Shown: in pieces, positions 11,504-20,614 of the stretch
Layout: each line of letters starts with the position of its first letter
Position numbering within the stretch: the first letter of the stretch is position 1
From: Psychrobacter sp. JCM 18901
GTDB taxonomy: Bacteria > Pseudomonadota > Gammaproteobacteria > Pseudomonadales > Moraxellaceae
NCBI RefSeq assembly: GCF_000586435.1
Contig: NZ_BAWH01000009.1
Location: forward strand, 1-64,000
Length of the DNA: 64,000 nucleotides
Direction of reading: 5' to 3'
Notes under the pieces: generated by a model
What the model was told of the DNA's origin: nothing
Database searches by the model: none
Seen by the model: the letters and a program-made list of their open reading frames with translations, nothing else
Translations under genes and position numbers: made by a program

Positions 11504-11821
11504 TCGGCTTATAAATATCATTTGAATATATAAAATAAAGCGCTGGGCTAACAACCTATCTGTGCTTTTTGTTTTTGCGTCATATTGTATATTGTGTTGC
11601 CAGAAAACTGATAGATACTATGATTAAGTAGGCAAATGATACAAAGTCTTGCTATAATAATCGAAAATAAACCCTGATGTTAGTAAGTACTTTCAGACTG
11701 CTTGTGTCCAAGACCTTAAAATATACGCCATTCTCATGATTAAAGAGGCGGCTATATCAGGTATCTTACCAGTGCAATCACTCTAAATAATGCTTACGCC
11801 GAGCTAGTAGGATTTGTATCA
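11504..11821. other. Spacer between cytochromes c5 and c4
   Basis: About 318 AT-rich bases with no gene. Probably holds the promoter for the c4 gene; no specific boxes are claimed. Confidence 0.4.
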
Positions 11822-12490
11822 ATGAAAAAGTTAATCGCTGCTGCCAGCTTATGCGTTGCAAGTTTCAGCGTACAAGCTGCTATTATTGTTCCTGAATATG
11901 ACGTCAATGCAGGTCAAAAAGTTGCAGAAACCGTTTGTGCCGCTTGTCATGGTCTTAATGGCGTCAGCATTGTTCCTGCACAGCCAAACCTTGGCGGCCA
12001 AAACGTAAAGTACCTATATAAACAGCTAGTCAACTTTAAAGCAGGTTATCGCAAAAACGGTATTATGCAATCACAAGTTGCTAACCTGTCTCAACAAGAC
12101 CTAGCAAACGTAGCAGGTTACTATGCCAGTCAAGCGCCTTGGGGCGTCGGCTACGGCAATCCTGCAACCAACCAAGAAGCGACTAAGCTATTCTTGGGCG
12201 GCGATAAGTCGCGCGGTATCATTGGCTGTGCTGGCTGTCATGGTCCAGATGCTGCAGGTAATACTTGGGCTGCATTTCCAAAGCTAGGCGGACAGCACGC
12301 TCAGTATATTGCTACTCAGCTAAAACTATTCCGTGCCGCTGGACGTGTTGATGATATCGATAGCGCTGATCAAAAACGAGTCAATGATGCAGCCAAAGAA
12401 GGCGAGATGGGTATGATGCAAACGGTTGCATCGAAACTATCAGATCGTGACATTCGTATCTTGTCAGACTATGTAAGTGCTATTCACTAA
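11822..12490 (+). CDS. Dihaem cytochrome c4
   Basis: A 222-residue periplasmic dihaem cytochrome with signal peptide MKKLIAAASLCVASFSVQA. Two homologous halves each carry one haem motif: CAACHG near residue 40 and CAGCHG near residue 140. Each is followed by PNLGGQ or PKLGGQ and a distal Met (NGIMQSQ; MGMMQTV). Cytochrome c4 feeds electrons to terminal oxidases in Pseudomonas and Vibrio. Frame intact; a strong terminator follows. Confidence 0.94.
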   Translation: MKKLIAAASLCVASFSVQAAIIVPEYDVNAGQKVAETVCAACHGLNGVSIVPAQPNLGGQNVKYLYKQLVNFKAGYRKNGIMQSQVANLSQQDLANVAGYYASQAPWGVGYGNPATNQEATKLFLGGDKSRGIIGCAGCHGPDAAGNTWAAFPKLGGQHAQYIATQLKLFRAAGRVDDIDSADQKRVNDAAKEGEMGMMQTVASKLSDRDIRILSDYVSAIH

Positions 12491-12595
12491 TTGAGTCGCA
12501 CTGATGCGATATCTGATATATGCTTTGCTTTGCGTAGAAGGCCATTGAGTAAAGCCACTGAGTATTGAATCGCATATTGATTATATCTGAATGAC

Positions 12596-12619
12596 TAAAC
12601 CCCGATTTCGGGGTTTTTT
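12596..12619 (+). terminator. Terminator after cytochrome c4
   Basis: AACCCCGA / CGGGGTT stem followed by seven T. Confidence 0.88.
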
Positions 12620-12845
12620 TTATAACTGTTTGTCCCTTATATTAAGACAGTATTTAGATGAATTCATTTACAGAAGCCAGTCGTTGCTCTGTATAATTAT
12701 AAATTATCGTTATTCACTTTATACCAATTTTCAAAATATGGTTAGCCGTGTCAAACATGTTCAGTCTACCATGCGTGGTACTTGCACTTGTTTTGTTTGC
12801 TAGTCCAGTTTTTGTGAATGGTATTAGATCGTTTGGATTGAAATT

Positions 12846-13978
12846 ATGATGATCCGTTATGCTTCTTATTTTATCGCGGCGCTACTACCGTTATTGCTAT
12901 TTCGTTGGTTTGCACCTGCGTCAATTGGTGAGATCGACTTTTGGTTACTGTGGCTATTAGCCATGGTATTGGTTGCGCTGCCAGTTATTTACGCTGAGAT
13001 AGCACTGGCCTATCGTAGCGTTGAAGGCCCTCTAGCGGGTATGCAAAAGCTCACTCGTGAAGCAGATGTCAGTCCGATCTGGCGTAGCTTTGGTTGGTTA
13101 GCGGCATTAGTCTCTATTGTGATTGCAGCGTTGGTTATATCTGGCGCAAGTACAGGTATATTGTCTGCATTAACTGAGCTAAATAGTGTACCCGATGTAC
13201 CGAACTTCGTAGTTGCTGCAGGTCTGATGGTCATTGCAGTACTCTTAAGCTTGCTGGGTGTTGCGCCTTTACCTATTGGTTTGGGTTTGATGGTAATAGG
13301 GTTGCTACTAGGATTCGCAAACGGTGTACCCAATGCTGGTTTTGCTATGACTGATGTCAGTTTGACTGAATGGGCTCGCGCAGTCGCGTTAGCATTAGTC
13401 AGTGTTGGTGCAGGTACAGGATTATACTGGTTCGGTCAGAACTTGGTGAGCAGACAAACAGTCACAGCGGTAGAAGCAAACAATCAGCAAGTAAAAAACA
13501 GAGCGGCTACTCGTGAGTACCGTGCAACCAAGCTAGTGTTACCGATTTGGGTATTGCAACTGCTGATAGGAGTAGTGGCTTTATTTACTAGTGGTATGTC
13601 GCTACCACCAATTGGACAGCTGTTATATTGGGGCGGGGTGTTATTTGTAGCCAGTTACTTGCTACATTACAGTACTCAGCAGTTAACGCATAAGTTTGGA
13701 TTATTAGTTAGTTTGATAATCACTTTTGCTGTAGCGTTACTATTAGTGGTTGCGATACCGACAGCATGGTTAGTTGGCATCTTGGTCATTATTAGTAGCA
13801 TTGCTGTACTATTATTATCAGTATTTGCGGGATGCAGATGAAAATCAGCCATCTACGCAAGTCGTTAAATTTTAGCAATGAAGCAGTTTATAACTTGTGG
13901 CGAGTAGCGATACGTTTAGTCGTACCATTAGCATTGCTGCTAGCATTGATAGGTTGGGTGATGCAGTGGTTGAGCTAA
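12846..13978 (+). CDS. NSS (SNF)-like membrane protein, frame broken once
   Basis: Polytopic membrane protein resembling a shortened neurotransmitter:sodium symporter. The part IYAEIALAYRSVEGPLAGMQ matches the TM2/loop region of that family (EIALGQRS...GP), and the tail SNEAVYNLWRVAIRLVVPLA resembles its C-terminal helix. The canonical TM1 motif that binds sodium and substrate (G.GN.WRFP) is absent, and the protein is about 377 residues against about 450 usual. It may be a degenerate or repurposed transporter. At 13833-13834 ATGCAG stands where ATGGCAG is expected; adding one G turns the premature stop at 13839 into VFAGWQMKISHLRKS and extends the protein to 13978. Its end may overlap upstream starts of rnfH. 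Function unknown. Confidence 0.72.
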
Positions 13979-14028
13979 CAGTCGAAGGTCGTGACAACAG
14001 CGTGCCACAGTCTACGCAAGCCAATCTA

Positions 14029-14337
14029 ATGACCGTATATCTGGCGTATGCTGAAGATGAGCAGCGCCAGCATTATCTAGCTTTGCAGGTTAGACAAGAT
14101 ACTAGTTTGCATGAAGCGTTGGCGCAAGCAGGATGGCTTGAGAAATTTGCAGAACTGGCAGCGTGGTGTGAGCAAGTAATAGATATCACCACGCCAACTG
14201 CGAAATGTTGGCATGTGGGTATTTATGCACAGAAACAGCCATTAAGCTATTTGCTACAGCCTTTTGATCGTATCGAGGTATATCGCAGTTTAAGCGCTGA
14301 TCCTATGTCTCAGCGCAAAAATAAATCTCGTAGCTAA
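14029..14337 (+). CDS. rnfH: RnfH/UPF0125 family ubiquitin-like protein
   Basis: Small beta-grasp (ubiquitin-like) protein often found beside bamE and smpB; its role is unknown despite the Rnf name. Typical blocks are MTVYLAYAEDEQRQHY at the start, the internal VGIYAQKQPL, and DRIEVYRSLSADP followed by a basic tail. I chose ATG 14029, giving 102 residues, because the family starts at this beta strand. The frame is open further upstream with GTG starts at 13966 and 13897, which would overlap the preceding membrane-protein gene. It is convergent with bamE. Confidence 0.85.
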   Translation: MTVYLAYAEDEQRQHYLALQVRQDTSLHEALAQAGWLEKFAELAAWCEQVIDITTPTAKCWHVGIYAQKQPLSYLLQPFDRIEVYRSLSADPMSQRKNKSRS

Positions 14338-14371
14338 ACCGTTAACTATCTAAGCTAATAGGTTTCGCTGA

Positions 14372-14776
14372 CTATGATGCTGGCAGACTCTCAATACCTT
14401 CGATGCGCGTGACCAAACCATTATCATCAAAGTAAACAACTAAATGCTGGCTAGCATTTTTGACATCTGCGATGCCTTTGCGGCTACCTTCAGTGCCTGC
14501 TTTGTAGTCATAGATATAATCCCAGCGTTTAGGTTCAAGAGTATCTCGAATCGCAGGGCTGCCAAGAGTATAAAGAACTTGGTTTTGATTCATACCCACT
14601 TTTAGCTTCTGGGCTTGGGTTTGCGTAATCGCTGTGCCTTGTGGCAAATCAATCTTATAAACACTCAATAATGAGCAGCCAGACATAGCAACAGTAGCGC
14701 TAAGCATACTGGTGATAACGATCTTACGTAATGCGCTTGTGTGGCTTAACGGACGGAAATTTAATGTCTTTATCAT
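14372..14776 (-). CDS. bamE: BamE (SmpA/OmlA) outer-membrane assembly lipoprotein
   Basis: Lipoprotein component of the beta-barrel assembly machine. The lipobox is MSGC after the hydrophobic stretch ITSMLSATVA. Mature-protein hallmarks follow: IDLPQGTAITQTQAQKLKVGM, VLYTLGSPAIRD, RWDYIYDYK and VVYFDDNGLVTRIEG. The frame is open upstream to 14905, but the ATG at 14776 (MIKTLNFR) puts the signal peptide at a normal distance, with 14791 as an alternative; no strong ribosome site decides. Diverges from fur, as in several gammaproteobacteria. Confidence 0.92.
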   Translation of the reverse strand: MIKTLNFRPLSHTSALRKIVITSMLSATVAMSGCSLLSVYKIDLPQGTAITQTQAQKLKVGMNQNQVLYTLGSPAIRDTLEPKRWDYIYDYKAGTEGSRKGIADVKNASQHLVVYFDDNGLVTRIEGIESLPAS

Positions 14777-15041
14777 GGTAAGATGACTCATAAGAAATGA
14801 ATTAGGCGCGGCCAAAGTTAGATGGTGCGAGTCTGACCGACAATCTTGGACAAATGATACGTCATTTACTTGCAATTGCCTACCACTTACGACATTATTT
14901 ACCAAACACCACCTGAATGGTTTTATTATTTATATTTTAAATTCATAGGCTTGCACTGCGGTTATTCAGGGAATTATAAAGCAGTCCTTCACCTCATCAG
15001 CACTGTTTTGAGGGTGTTAAAACCACTTATATTTAATAAAG

Positions 15042-15061
15042 AATAATCAGCAACGATTATT
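15042..15061. promoter_or_regulatory. Inverted repeat upstream of fur
   Basis: AATAATC and GATTATT are exact inverted arms separated by six bases, about 60 bases before the fur start. The arm sequence resembles half of the Fur-box word GATAAT, but the spacing differs from the classic 7-1-7 box, so Fur autoregulation here is only a possibility. Confidence 0.35.
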
Positions 15062-15119
15062 TATCTCATATTTTTTTAGTTTTTCATTTGCTAAGACTGT
15101 CACAGTCAGAAGGGATATT

Positions 15120-15554
15120 ATGGCTTCTTTTACCAATCAAGATTTACGTAGAGCAGGATTGAAGGTTACGTTACCTCGTATTAAGATTTTAGAGCTGCTA
15201 GAAAGCGCCGAGTTACACCACATGAGTGCAGAAGAAATATACAAAGCGCTCATCGAACAAGGTGAAGATGTAGGTCTTGCCACTGTCTATCGTGTCCTAA
15301 CACAGTTTGAGCAAGCAGGTATTGTTGAGCGTCATAACTTTGAAAACAATCTATCTGTATTTGAGATTACCCAAGAAGAGCATCATGATCACCTAGTTTG
15401 TGATGTGTGTGGCAAGATTATAGAGTTTCATAATGAAGTCATCGAAGAAGAGCAGTTGAAAGTAGCAGAAAAACATGGCTTTAAACTGTCTGGGCACTCT
15501 CTTGTGCTATATGGTATTTGTGCGGATCAGGCCTGTAGAGATAGCGCGAAGTAA
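15120..15554 (+). CDS. fur: Ferric uptake regulator Fur
   Basis: A 144-residue iron-responsive repressor. The winged-helix N-terminus includes LRRAGLKVTLPRIKIL and the recognition region GLATVYRVLTQFEQAGIV. The metal-binding part has HHDHLVC and the CDVCGKIIEF zinc motif, with a second pair CADQAC at the C-terminus. Frame intact. With Fe(II) it represses iron-uptake genes. A terminator shared with pilU lies downstream. Confidence 0.96.
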   Translation: MASFTNQDLRRAGLKVTLPRIKILELLESAELHHMSAEEIYKALIEQGEDVGLATVYRVLTQFEQAGIVERHNFENNLSVFEITQEEHHDHLVCDVCGKIIEFHNEVIEEEQLKVAEKHGFKLSGHSLVLYGICADQACRDSAK

Positions 15555-15611
15555 TTGTCTAGCGTACTAGTAGAAACGCTTATTTCTATCAGTACTACGA
15601 TATCGAACAAT

Positions 15612-15644
15612 AAAAACCCTCGTTATAAATAACGAGGGTTTTTT
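15612..15644. terminator. Bidirectional terminator, fur / pilU
   Basis: AAAAACCCTCGTTAT / ATAACGAGGGTTTTTT stem with a tiny loop between convergent genes. Confidence 0.9.
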
Positions 15645-15677
15645 ATATATTCTATTCTATATTGGAAAATCAATAAT

Positions 15678-16799
15678 TTAACTCACATCTAACGACAAAC
15701 TATCAGCACCTTCATCTAAATTAGCCTTACCGTTTTTGCTGCTGAGCTTAATTTTGAGGCGTAGATCATTAGGGGAGTCGGCATGTAGAATCGCTTCTTT
15801 ATACGTTATCTCTCCTTGTTCGTACAAATCAAAAAGTGCCTGATCAAAGGTTTGCATGCCACTGTCTCGTGAGCGTGTCATCACATCTTTGATTTCATGA
15901 ACTTCCCCTTTACGGATATAGTCACTGATCAGCTGCGAATTTAGCAAAATCTCAATAGCAGCGCGTCGCCCTTTACCATCAGGTGTGGGGATAAGTTGCT
16001 GCGCGATAATAGCTTGCAGGTTCAACGACAAATCCATAAATAACTGGTTATGGCGACTGGTTTCAAAGAAGTGAATGATACGATCGATTGCTTGGTTAGC
16101 GTTGTTTGCGTGCAACGTTGCAAACACTAGATGGCCAGTTTCTGCGTACTGAATAGCATAGCTCATGACTTCACGGTTACGAATCTCGCCGATTAAGATA
16201 ACATCGGGTGCTTGGCGTAGCGTGTTTTTTAGGCCTGCTTCAAATGAATGGGTATCGATACCAACTTCACGTTGGGTAATAATACAGCCGCGATGTTTAT
16301 GGACAAACTCGATAGGGTCTTCTATCGTAATGATATGACCATGAGAGTTTTGATTGCGATGTCCTATCATTGCAGCAAGGGTAGTAGATTTACCTGTACC
16401 TGTTGCGCCAACTAATAGAACAATACCGCGTTTTTTCATGGCCAATTCTTTTAAAGCTGGCGGTAAGCGTAATTCTTCGACCGTTGGAATGTTATTTTCA
16501 ATTTTTCGTAAAATCATTCCTGCCATATCACGCTGTACAAATGCACTGACTCGAAAGCGAGCTTGCTGTGCTTCATCAGAGATAGCAAATTGACACTCGT
16601 TGGTTTCTTCAAACTCTTTTTGCTGGCTTGGCGTCATTACACCTTTGACCAATCTCATGGTTTGCTCAGCACTCAAAGGGGTTCTACCGACAGGTAAGAT
16701 TTTTCCATTCACTTTCATGGAAGGCGCTACGTCAGCAGTAATAAAAAGGTCAGAGCCATTTTTGCTGATCATTAATTGTAATAGTTTATCAATATCCAT
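15678..16799 (-). CDS. pilU: Type IV pilus retraction ATPase PilU
   Basis: PilT-like hexameric ATPase that assists PilT during pilus retraction. Walker A is GATGTGKST, Walker B is DVILIGEIR, with the His box TGHLVFATLHANNA. The longer C-terminal tail after the core (about residues 340-373) and its place beside pilT identify it as PilU. 373 residues, frame intact. It is the second gene of a pilT-pilU pair separated by about 130 bases. Confidence 0.95.
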   Translation of the reverse strand: MDIDKLLQLMISKNGSDLFITADVAPSMKVNGKILPVGRTPLSAEQTMRLVKGVMTPSQQKEFEETNECQFAISDEAQQARFRVSAFVQRDMAGMILRKIENNIPTVEELRLPPALKELAMKKRGIVLLVGATGTGKSTTLAAMIGHRNQNSHGHIITIEDPIEFVHKHRGCIITQREVGIDTHSFEAGLKNTLRQAPDVILIGEIRNREVMSYAIQYAETGHLVFATLHANNANQAIDRIIHFFETSRHNQLFMDLSLNLQAIIAQQLIPTPDGKGRRAAIEILLNSQLISDYIRKGEVHEIKDVMTRSRDSGMQTFDQALFDLYEQGEITYKEAILHADSPNDLRLKIKLSSKNGKANLDEGADSLSLDVS

Positions 16800-16931
16800 A
16801 TCGCACCTGCACCGGATGTAAGTCGATTAAAATCATATTTTAAATACGTCAGTAAAAAGTAATAAAGTAAAAACAGAGACCATAAGTTGTTTGTTATTTT
16901 TAGTGGTATCTGTCAATACTATCTATCAGTA

Positions 16932-17988
16932 CTACAAAAATGCCTCAGGTTGTTTAGCATAAGGACGTGCAACATCTTTGCTAATGGTTCCTTTACTTAC
17001 CAAGTTCTTTAACGTTTGATCGAGGGTAATCATGCCATCGCCTGCACCTGTTTGGATGGCAGAGTACATTTGGGCGATTTTGTTCTCACGTATCAAGTTA
17101 CGGATAGCAGGGGTGCCTATCATGATTTCATGGGCGGCTATACGTCCACCTGCTTGACGACGCAGCAATGTCTGTGAAATAACAGCTTGCAATGATTCTG
17201 ACAACATAGCGCGGATCATGTCTTTTTCAGCAGCTGGGAATACGTCAATGACACGGTCAATCGTTTTAGCCGCTGAGCTGGTATGCAAGGTACCGAACAC
17301 TAAGTGACCAGTTTCTGCTGCGGTCAACGCTAAGCGGATAGTCTCAAGGTCACGTAGCTCACCAACCAAAATAACATCGGGATCTTCACGTAGGGCAGAG
17401 CGCAATGCTGGCTCAAAACCCAAAGTATCACGGTGTACTTCACGCTGGTTAATCAAGCTTTTCTTAGATTGATGCACAAATTCAATCGGATCTTCGATAG
17501 TTAAAATATGCTCTTTTCGGCTCTCATTAATATAGTCAATCATCGCCGCAAGTGTTGTTGATTTACCTGAGCCTGTTGGGCCTGTGACCAATACCACACC
17601 ACGCTTGAAGTCTGAAACGCGTCTAAAGACATCGCCCATACCTAAGTCTTCCATCGTTAATACTTTAGAAGGAATGGTACGGAATACAGCGCCTGCACCG
17701 CGGTTTTGATTAAAAGCGTTGACACGAAAACGTGCTAGATTAGGAATTTCAAAAGAAAAATCTGTTTCAAAGAACTCCTCAAAGTCAGCACGTTGCTTAT
17801 CATTCATGATGTCATAAATAAGCTGATGTACAACCTGATGGGTCATCTCTGGCATATTGATACGTGTCATTTCACCATCGACACGTATCATTGCCGGCAT
17901 ACCCGCTGAAATATGTAAATCTGACGCCTTATGCTTAACCGTAAAGCGCAGCAAGTCTTCGATATTAAGATTATTTTTTTTCAGCCAT
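16932..17988 (-). CDS. pilT: Type IV pilus retraction ATPase PilT (frame broken near start)
   Basis: Hexameric ATPase that depolymerises type IV pili for twitching motility and DNA uptake. Walker A GPTGSGKST, Asp box and Walker B DVILVGELRD, His box ETGHLVFGTLHTSSA, and the AIRNLIRE motif are all present. The N-terminus is split by an eight-base T run at 17974-17981 (expected 7). With it corrected the protein starts MAEKNNLNIEDLLRFTVK, the normal length for the family; otherwise about a dozen residues would be lost. Corrected length is about 351. Confidence 0.95.
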
Positions 17989-18343
17989 AATTTGATATTC
18001 CTATCACTTAGTCTAGGTAAGACAAAACACTATAAAAGTACGTGGTAAACTATTTATCGATAGCCTTAGCATAATAAGAAATGATAAGAAGCTCGCCAGT
18101 ATAGGTCTTTACCATCACTAACACATTCAGTAGCATATGTTAAAGCATGTAACAATATCATAACAAGACTGTGAGTATTTAACCATCTACTAAATTAAGA
18201 AAAACCAGAACTGTATCGTTTTAAAATAATTTTCATAGAAGTTATTTCTAATTTACTTTTAAAAATCGGATAGTTATGTTTTTTTTATAATAAAAATTGC
18301 AGAAAAAAATTTCAAAAAATTAATCAAGCAATAAGGGCAGAGC
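17989..18343. other. Intergenic region, pilT / yggS
   Basis: About 355 AT-rich bases between divergent genes; nothing beyond A/T runs is recognised. Confidence 0.4.
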
Positions 18344-18385
18344 ATGAAGGAAATGAATGGCAATATGAAGGAAATGAATGGCAAT
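18344..18385 (+). repeat. 21-bp exact tandem duplication at yggS start
   Basis: ATGAAGGAAATGAATGGCAA plus T occurs twice in a row. Each copy contains its own AAGGA ribosome-site-like word directly before an ATG, so the gene has several possible starts. Confidence 0.9.
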
Positions 18386-19080
18386 ATTGATGAAGTGACA
18401 CTTATCGATAATTGGCAACAAGTTAGTAAGCAGATGAAGCAAGCGTGTGATCATGCTGACAGACAGGCTGATAATGTTATGCTGCTGGCTGTTTCGAAAA
18501 CGAAACCTGCGATATGATCGCAACTTTAGCAGCTCAAGGACAGCGCAATTTTGGTGAAAACTATCTACAAGAGGCCATCGAGAAAATTACTGAACTTAAA
18601 GCTCAGCCTGTAGGCAAGAGTATCGTTTGGCATTATATCGGTAGTATTCAACGTAATAAGACACGTGACATTGCAGAGCACTTTGATTGGGTGCAAACGG
18701 TTGAGCGCGATATCATCGCTAAACGGTTAAATGACCAACGACCAGCTGACCTGCCACCGTTGAATGTGTTGATTCAATTAAATATCGATAATGAAGATAG
18801 CAAGTCAGGATGCCTGCCAGCCCAGTTGCCAGAACTGATAACAGCGATCAAAGAGTATGAGCGTTTACAGCTACGAGGTTTGATGATTATTCCTGCTAAA
18901 GCAAATACGGATGCCTTTGCTCGAACTAAGCAGTTGTTTGAAGAGGTCAAAGCCGATTGTCCAGAATTAAATAATTGGGATACGCTTAGTATGGGTATGA
19001 GTGGCGATATGGCAGAAGCGATAGAAAACGGCACAACGATGGTACGTGTCGGCACCGCTATCTTTGGTCAACGTGCTTAA
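18344..19080 (+). CDS. yggS: YggS-family pyridoxal-phosphate homeostasis protein (frame broken once)
   Basis: PLP-binding TIM-barrel protein that helps control vitamin B6 and amino-acid pools. The PLP lysine lies in VMLLAVSKTKP. Later blocks are GQRNFGENYLQE, WHYIGSIQRNK, SMGMSGDMAEAIENG and VRVGTAIFGQR. At about 18511 CCTGCGATATG should read CCTGCGGATATG; the lost G creates the stop. Corrected length is about 245 residues. The first 42 bases are two exact copies of a 21-bp unit (18344-18364, 18365-18385), so the protein starts with a repeated MKEMNGN. Divergent from pilT, its usual partner in gammaproteobacteria. Confidence 0.93.
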
Positions 19081-19126
19081 AACAATGTGAATAGGCTAGT
19101 TAAGCATTCTTTAACTAGCCAGTAAA

Positions 19127-20400
19127 TTAAATGACATCTTCTAATTTGGTGACTAGCATCTGTGTGATTTTAAGATTATCAGTCGCAATAATCTCAAATC
19201 GATAATTGGCATACTCAATCGTGTCGGTCTTTTTAGGGATTTTTCGAAGCATATACATCATAAATCCACTGATAGTTTCGTAATTTTGACTGCGTGGTAA
19301 GTCGACGATATCTAATGCACGAATCACATCTTCGATAGGGGTCATGCCATCGATTAACCACGAATTGTCAGTGCGCTGGACGATAGGTTGTTCCTCGAGC
19401 GTTACCAACTCACCCATCACAATGCTCATCACGTCTTTTAAAGTGATAACACCAACGACTAGGGCATATTCATTCACGATGACCGCAAAATCAGCGCCAG
19501 TGGATTTAAACATCTCTAATACTTCAAACAAAGACAACGTATCAGGCACGAAAAGTGCTGGTTTCAATAAAGCCTTGTTTGTCAGGCTAACTTCTTGTTG
19601 GTTCAAAACCAAAGCCAAAAAGCTACGAGATTCCACATAACCAACGATATGTTCTAAATCATCATCATGGCAGACCAGAAATTTATTGTGTGGCTGCTCA
19701 ATCATGATATTCACGACTTCTTCGGTACTTGTTTTGGTATCAAAGTAAACGATATTTTCTCGAGGATTCATCACTGAGGTGACGGTACGCTCTTGCATAT
19801 CAAAGATGTTTTCGATCAAGTGATGCTCTTGCTTTTTCAGTACACCCGCTTCGGCACCAGCATCCATCACTGCATAAATATCTTCTGGTGTCATATCATC
19901 TTGACGTATGGTTGAGATGCCAAAAAGTTTAAACAGGATATTTGCAGCCCCATCGAACACCCATATAATGGGCTTTAGTATAAATATTAACAACATCATC
20001 GGGCGTACAAGCGTACCGCTATCGTCTCTGCATTTGACATGGCCAAACGCCTAGGCATTAGATCAGCAAGTAGTGAAAACAAACTCGTAATAAGTACAAA
20101 CGATATGACTGATGCTATCGTTTCACTATTCAATAACTGCTCGAGATATGGACTGATGGCCGATTCACCCACGGCACCAGCTGAAATAGCGACTGCATTT
20201 AGCACTATTTGCACGACGGTGATAAAACTACCAGGGTGTTCCTGCATATTGAGGACATCAAGTGCGCGAACATCGCCTTCTTTTGCCATAATTTGGAGTT
20301 TAATCTTACGGCCTGCAGCGATGGCAATCTCAGCAGCAGAGACAAAGGTACTTAAGGCAAGCAATAAAAGAAGAAAAACACTAGCGGTTAGCAAACTCAT
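19127..20400 (-). CDS. CNNM/TlyC-type membrane protein with CBS domains (frame broken once)
   Basis: UPF0053/HlyC-CorC family protein: an N-terminal DUF21 membrane domain (MSLLTASVFLLLLLAL, then STFVSAAEIAI), paired CBS domains in the middle (VMNPRENIVYFD; VVGVITLKDVMSI) and a C-terminal CorC-HlyC domain (NYRFEIIATDNLKITQM). Relatives move or sense magnesium or cobalt; the older name haemolysin is misleading. Between the membrane domain and the rest the frame breaks at GGG 20001-20003 (plus strand), where one more G restores RLYAPMMLLIFILKP. Start ATG 20400 is chosen because the hydrophobic segment begins there; the frame is open to 20517. Corrected length is about 424. Confidence 0.88.
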
Positions 20401-20501
20401 GACGTACTCGAAAAAGGAATAAAGATAATTAAGGCAAATAGTTGGTGAAGCTGTGTGGAAAAGAATCGGGTTAGATGTAAAAGTTTTGGTGGATAAAAAC
20501 C

Positions 20502-20527
20502 AAAAAAAGCTGGGCAAGCACCCAGCT
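20502..20527 (-). terminator. Terminator between nadE and the CBS-domain gene
   Basis: Read on the minus strand: AGCTGGG, loop TGCTTG, CCCAGCT followed by T7. It ends nadE transcription before the next minus-strand gene. Confidence 0.88.
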
Positions 20528-20570
20528 AATAGTAAAAAAATTCGATATCTTGTAAAACTGGTGAACTAGC

Positions 20571-20605
20571 ACCTCTCAACTTATAGATAGTAAAAGTTGA
20601 GAGGT
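20571..20605. repeat. 12-bp perfect inverted repeat after nadE
   Basis: ACCTCTCAACTT and AAGTTGAGAGGT flank 11 bases. No T run follows, so it is more likely a stabilising or processing hairpin than a terminator; the real terminator is just downstream on the minus strand. Confidence 0.7.
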
Positions 20606-20614
20606 ATGTAGTAA

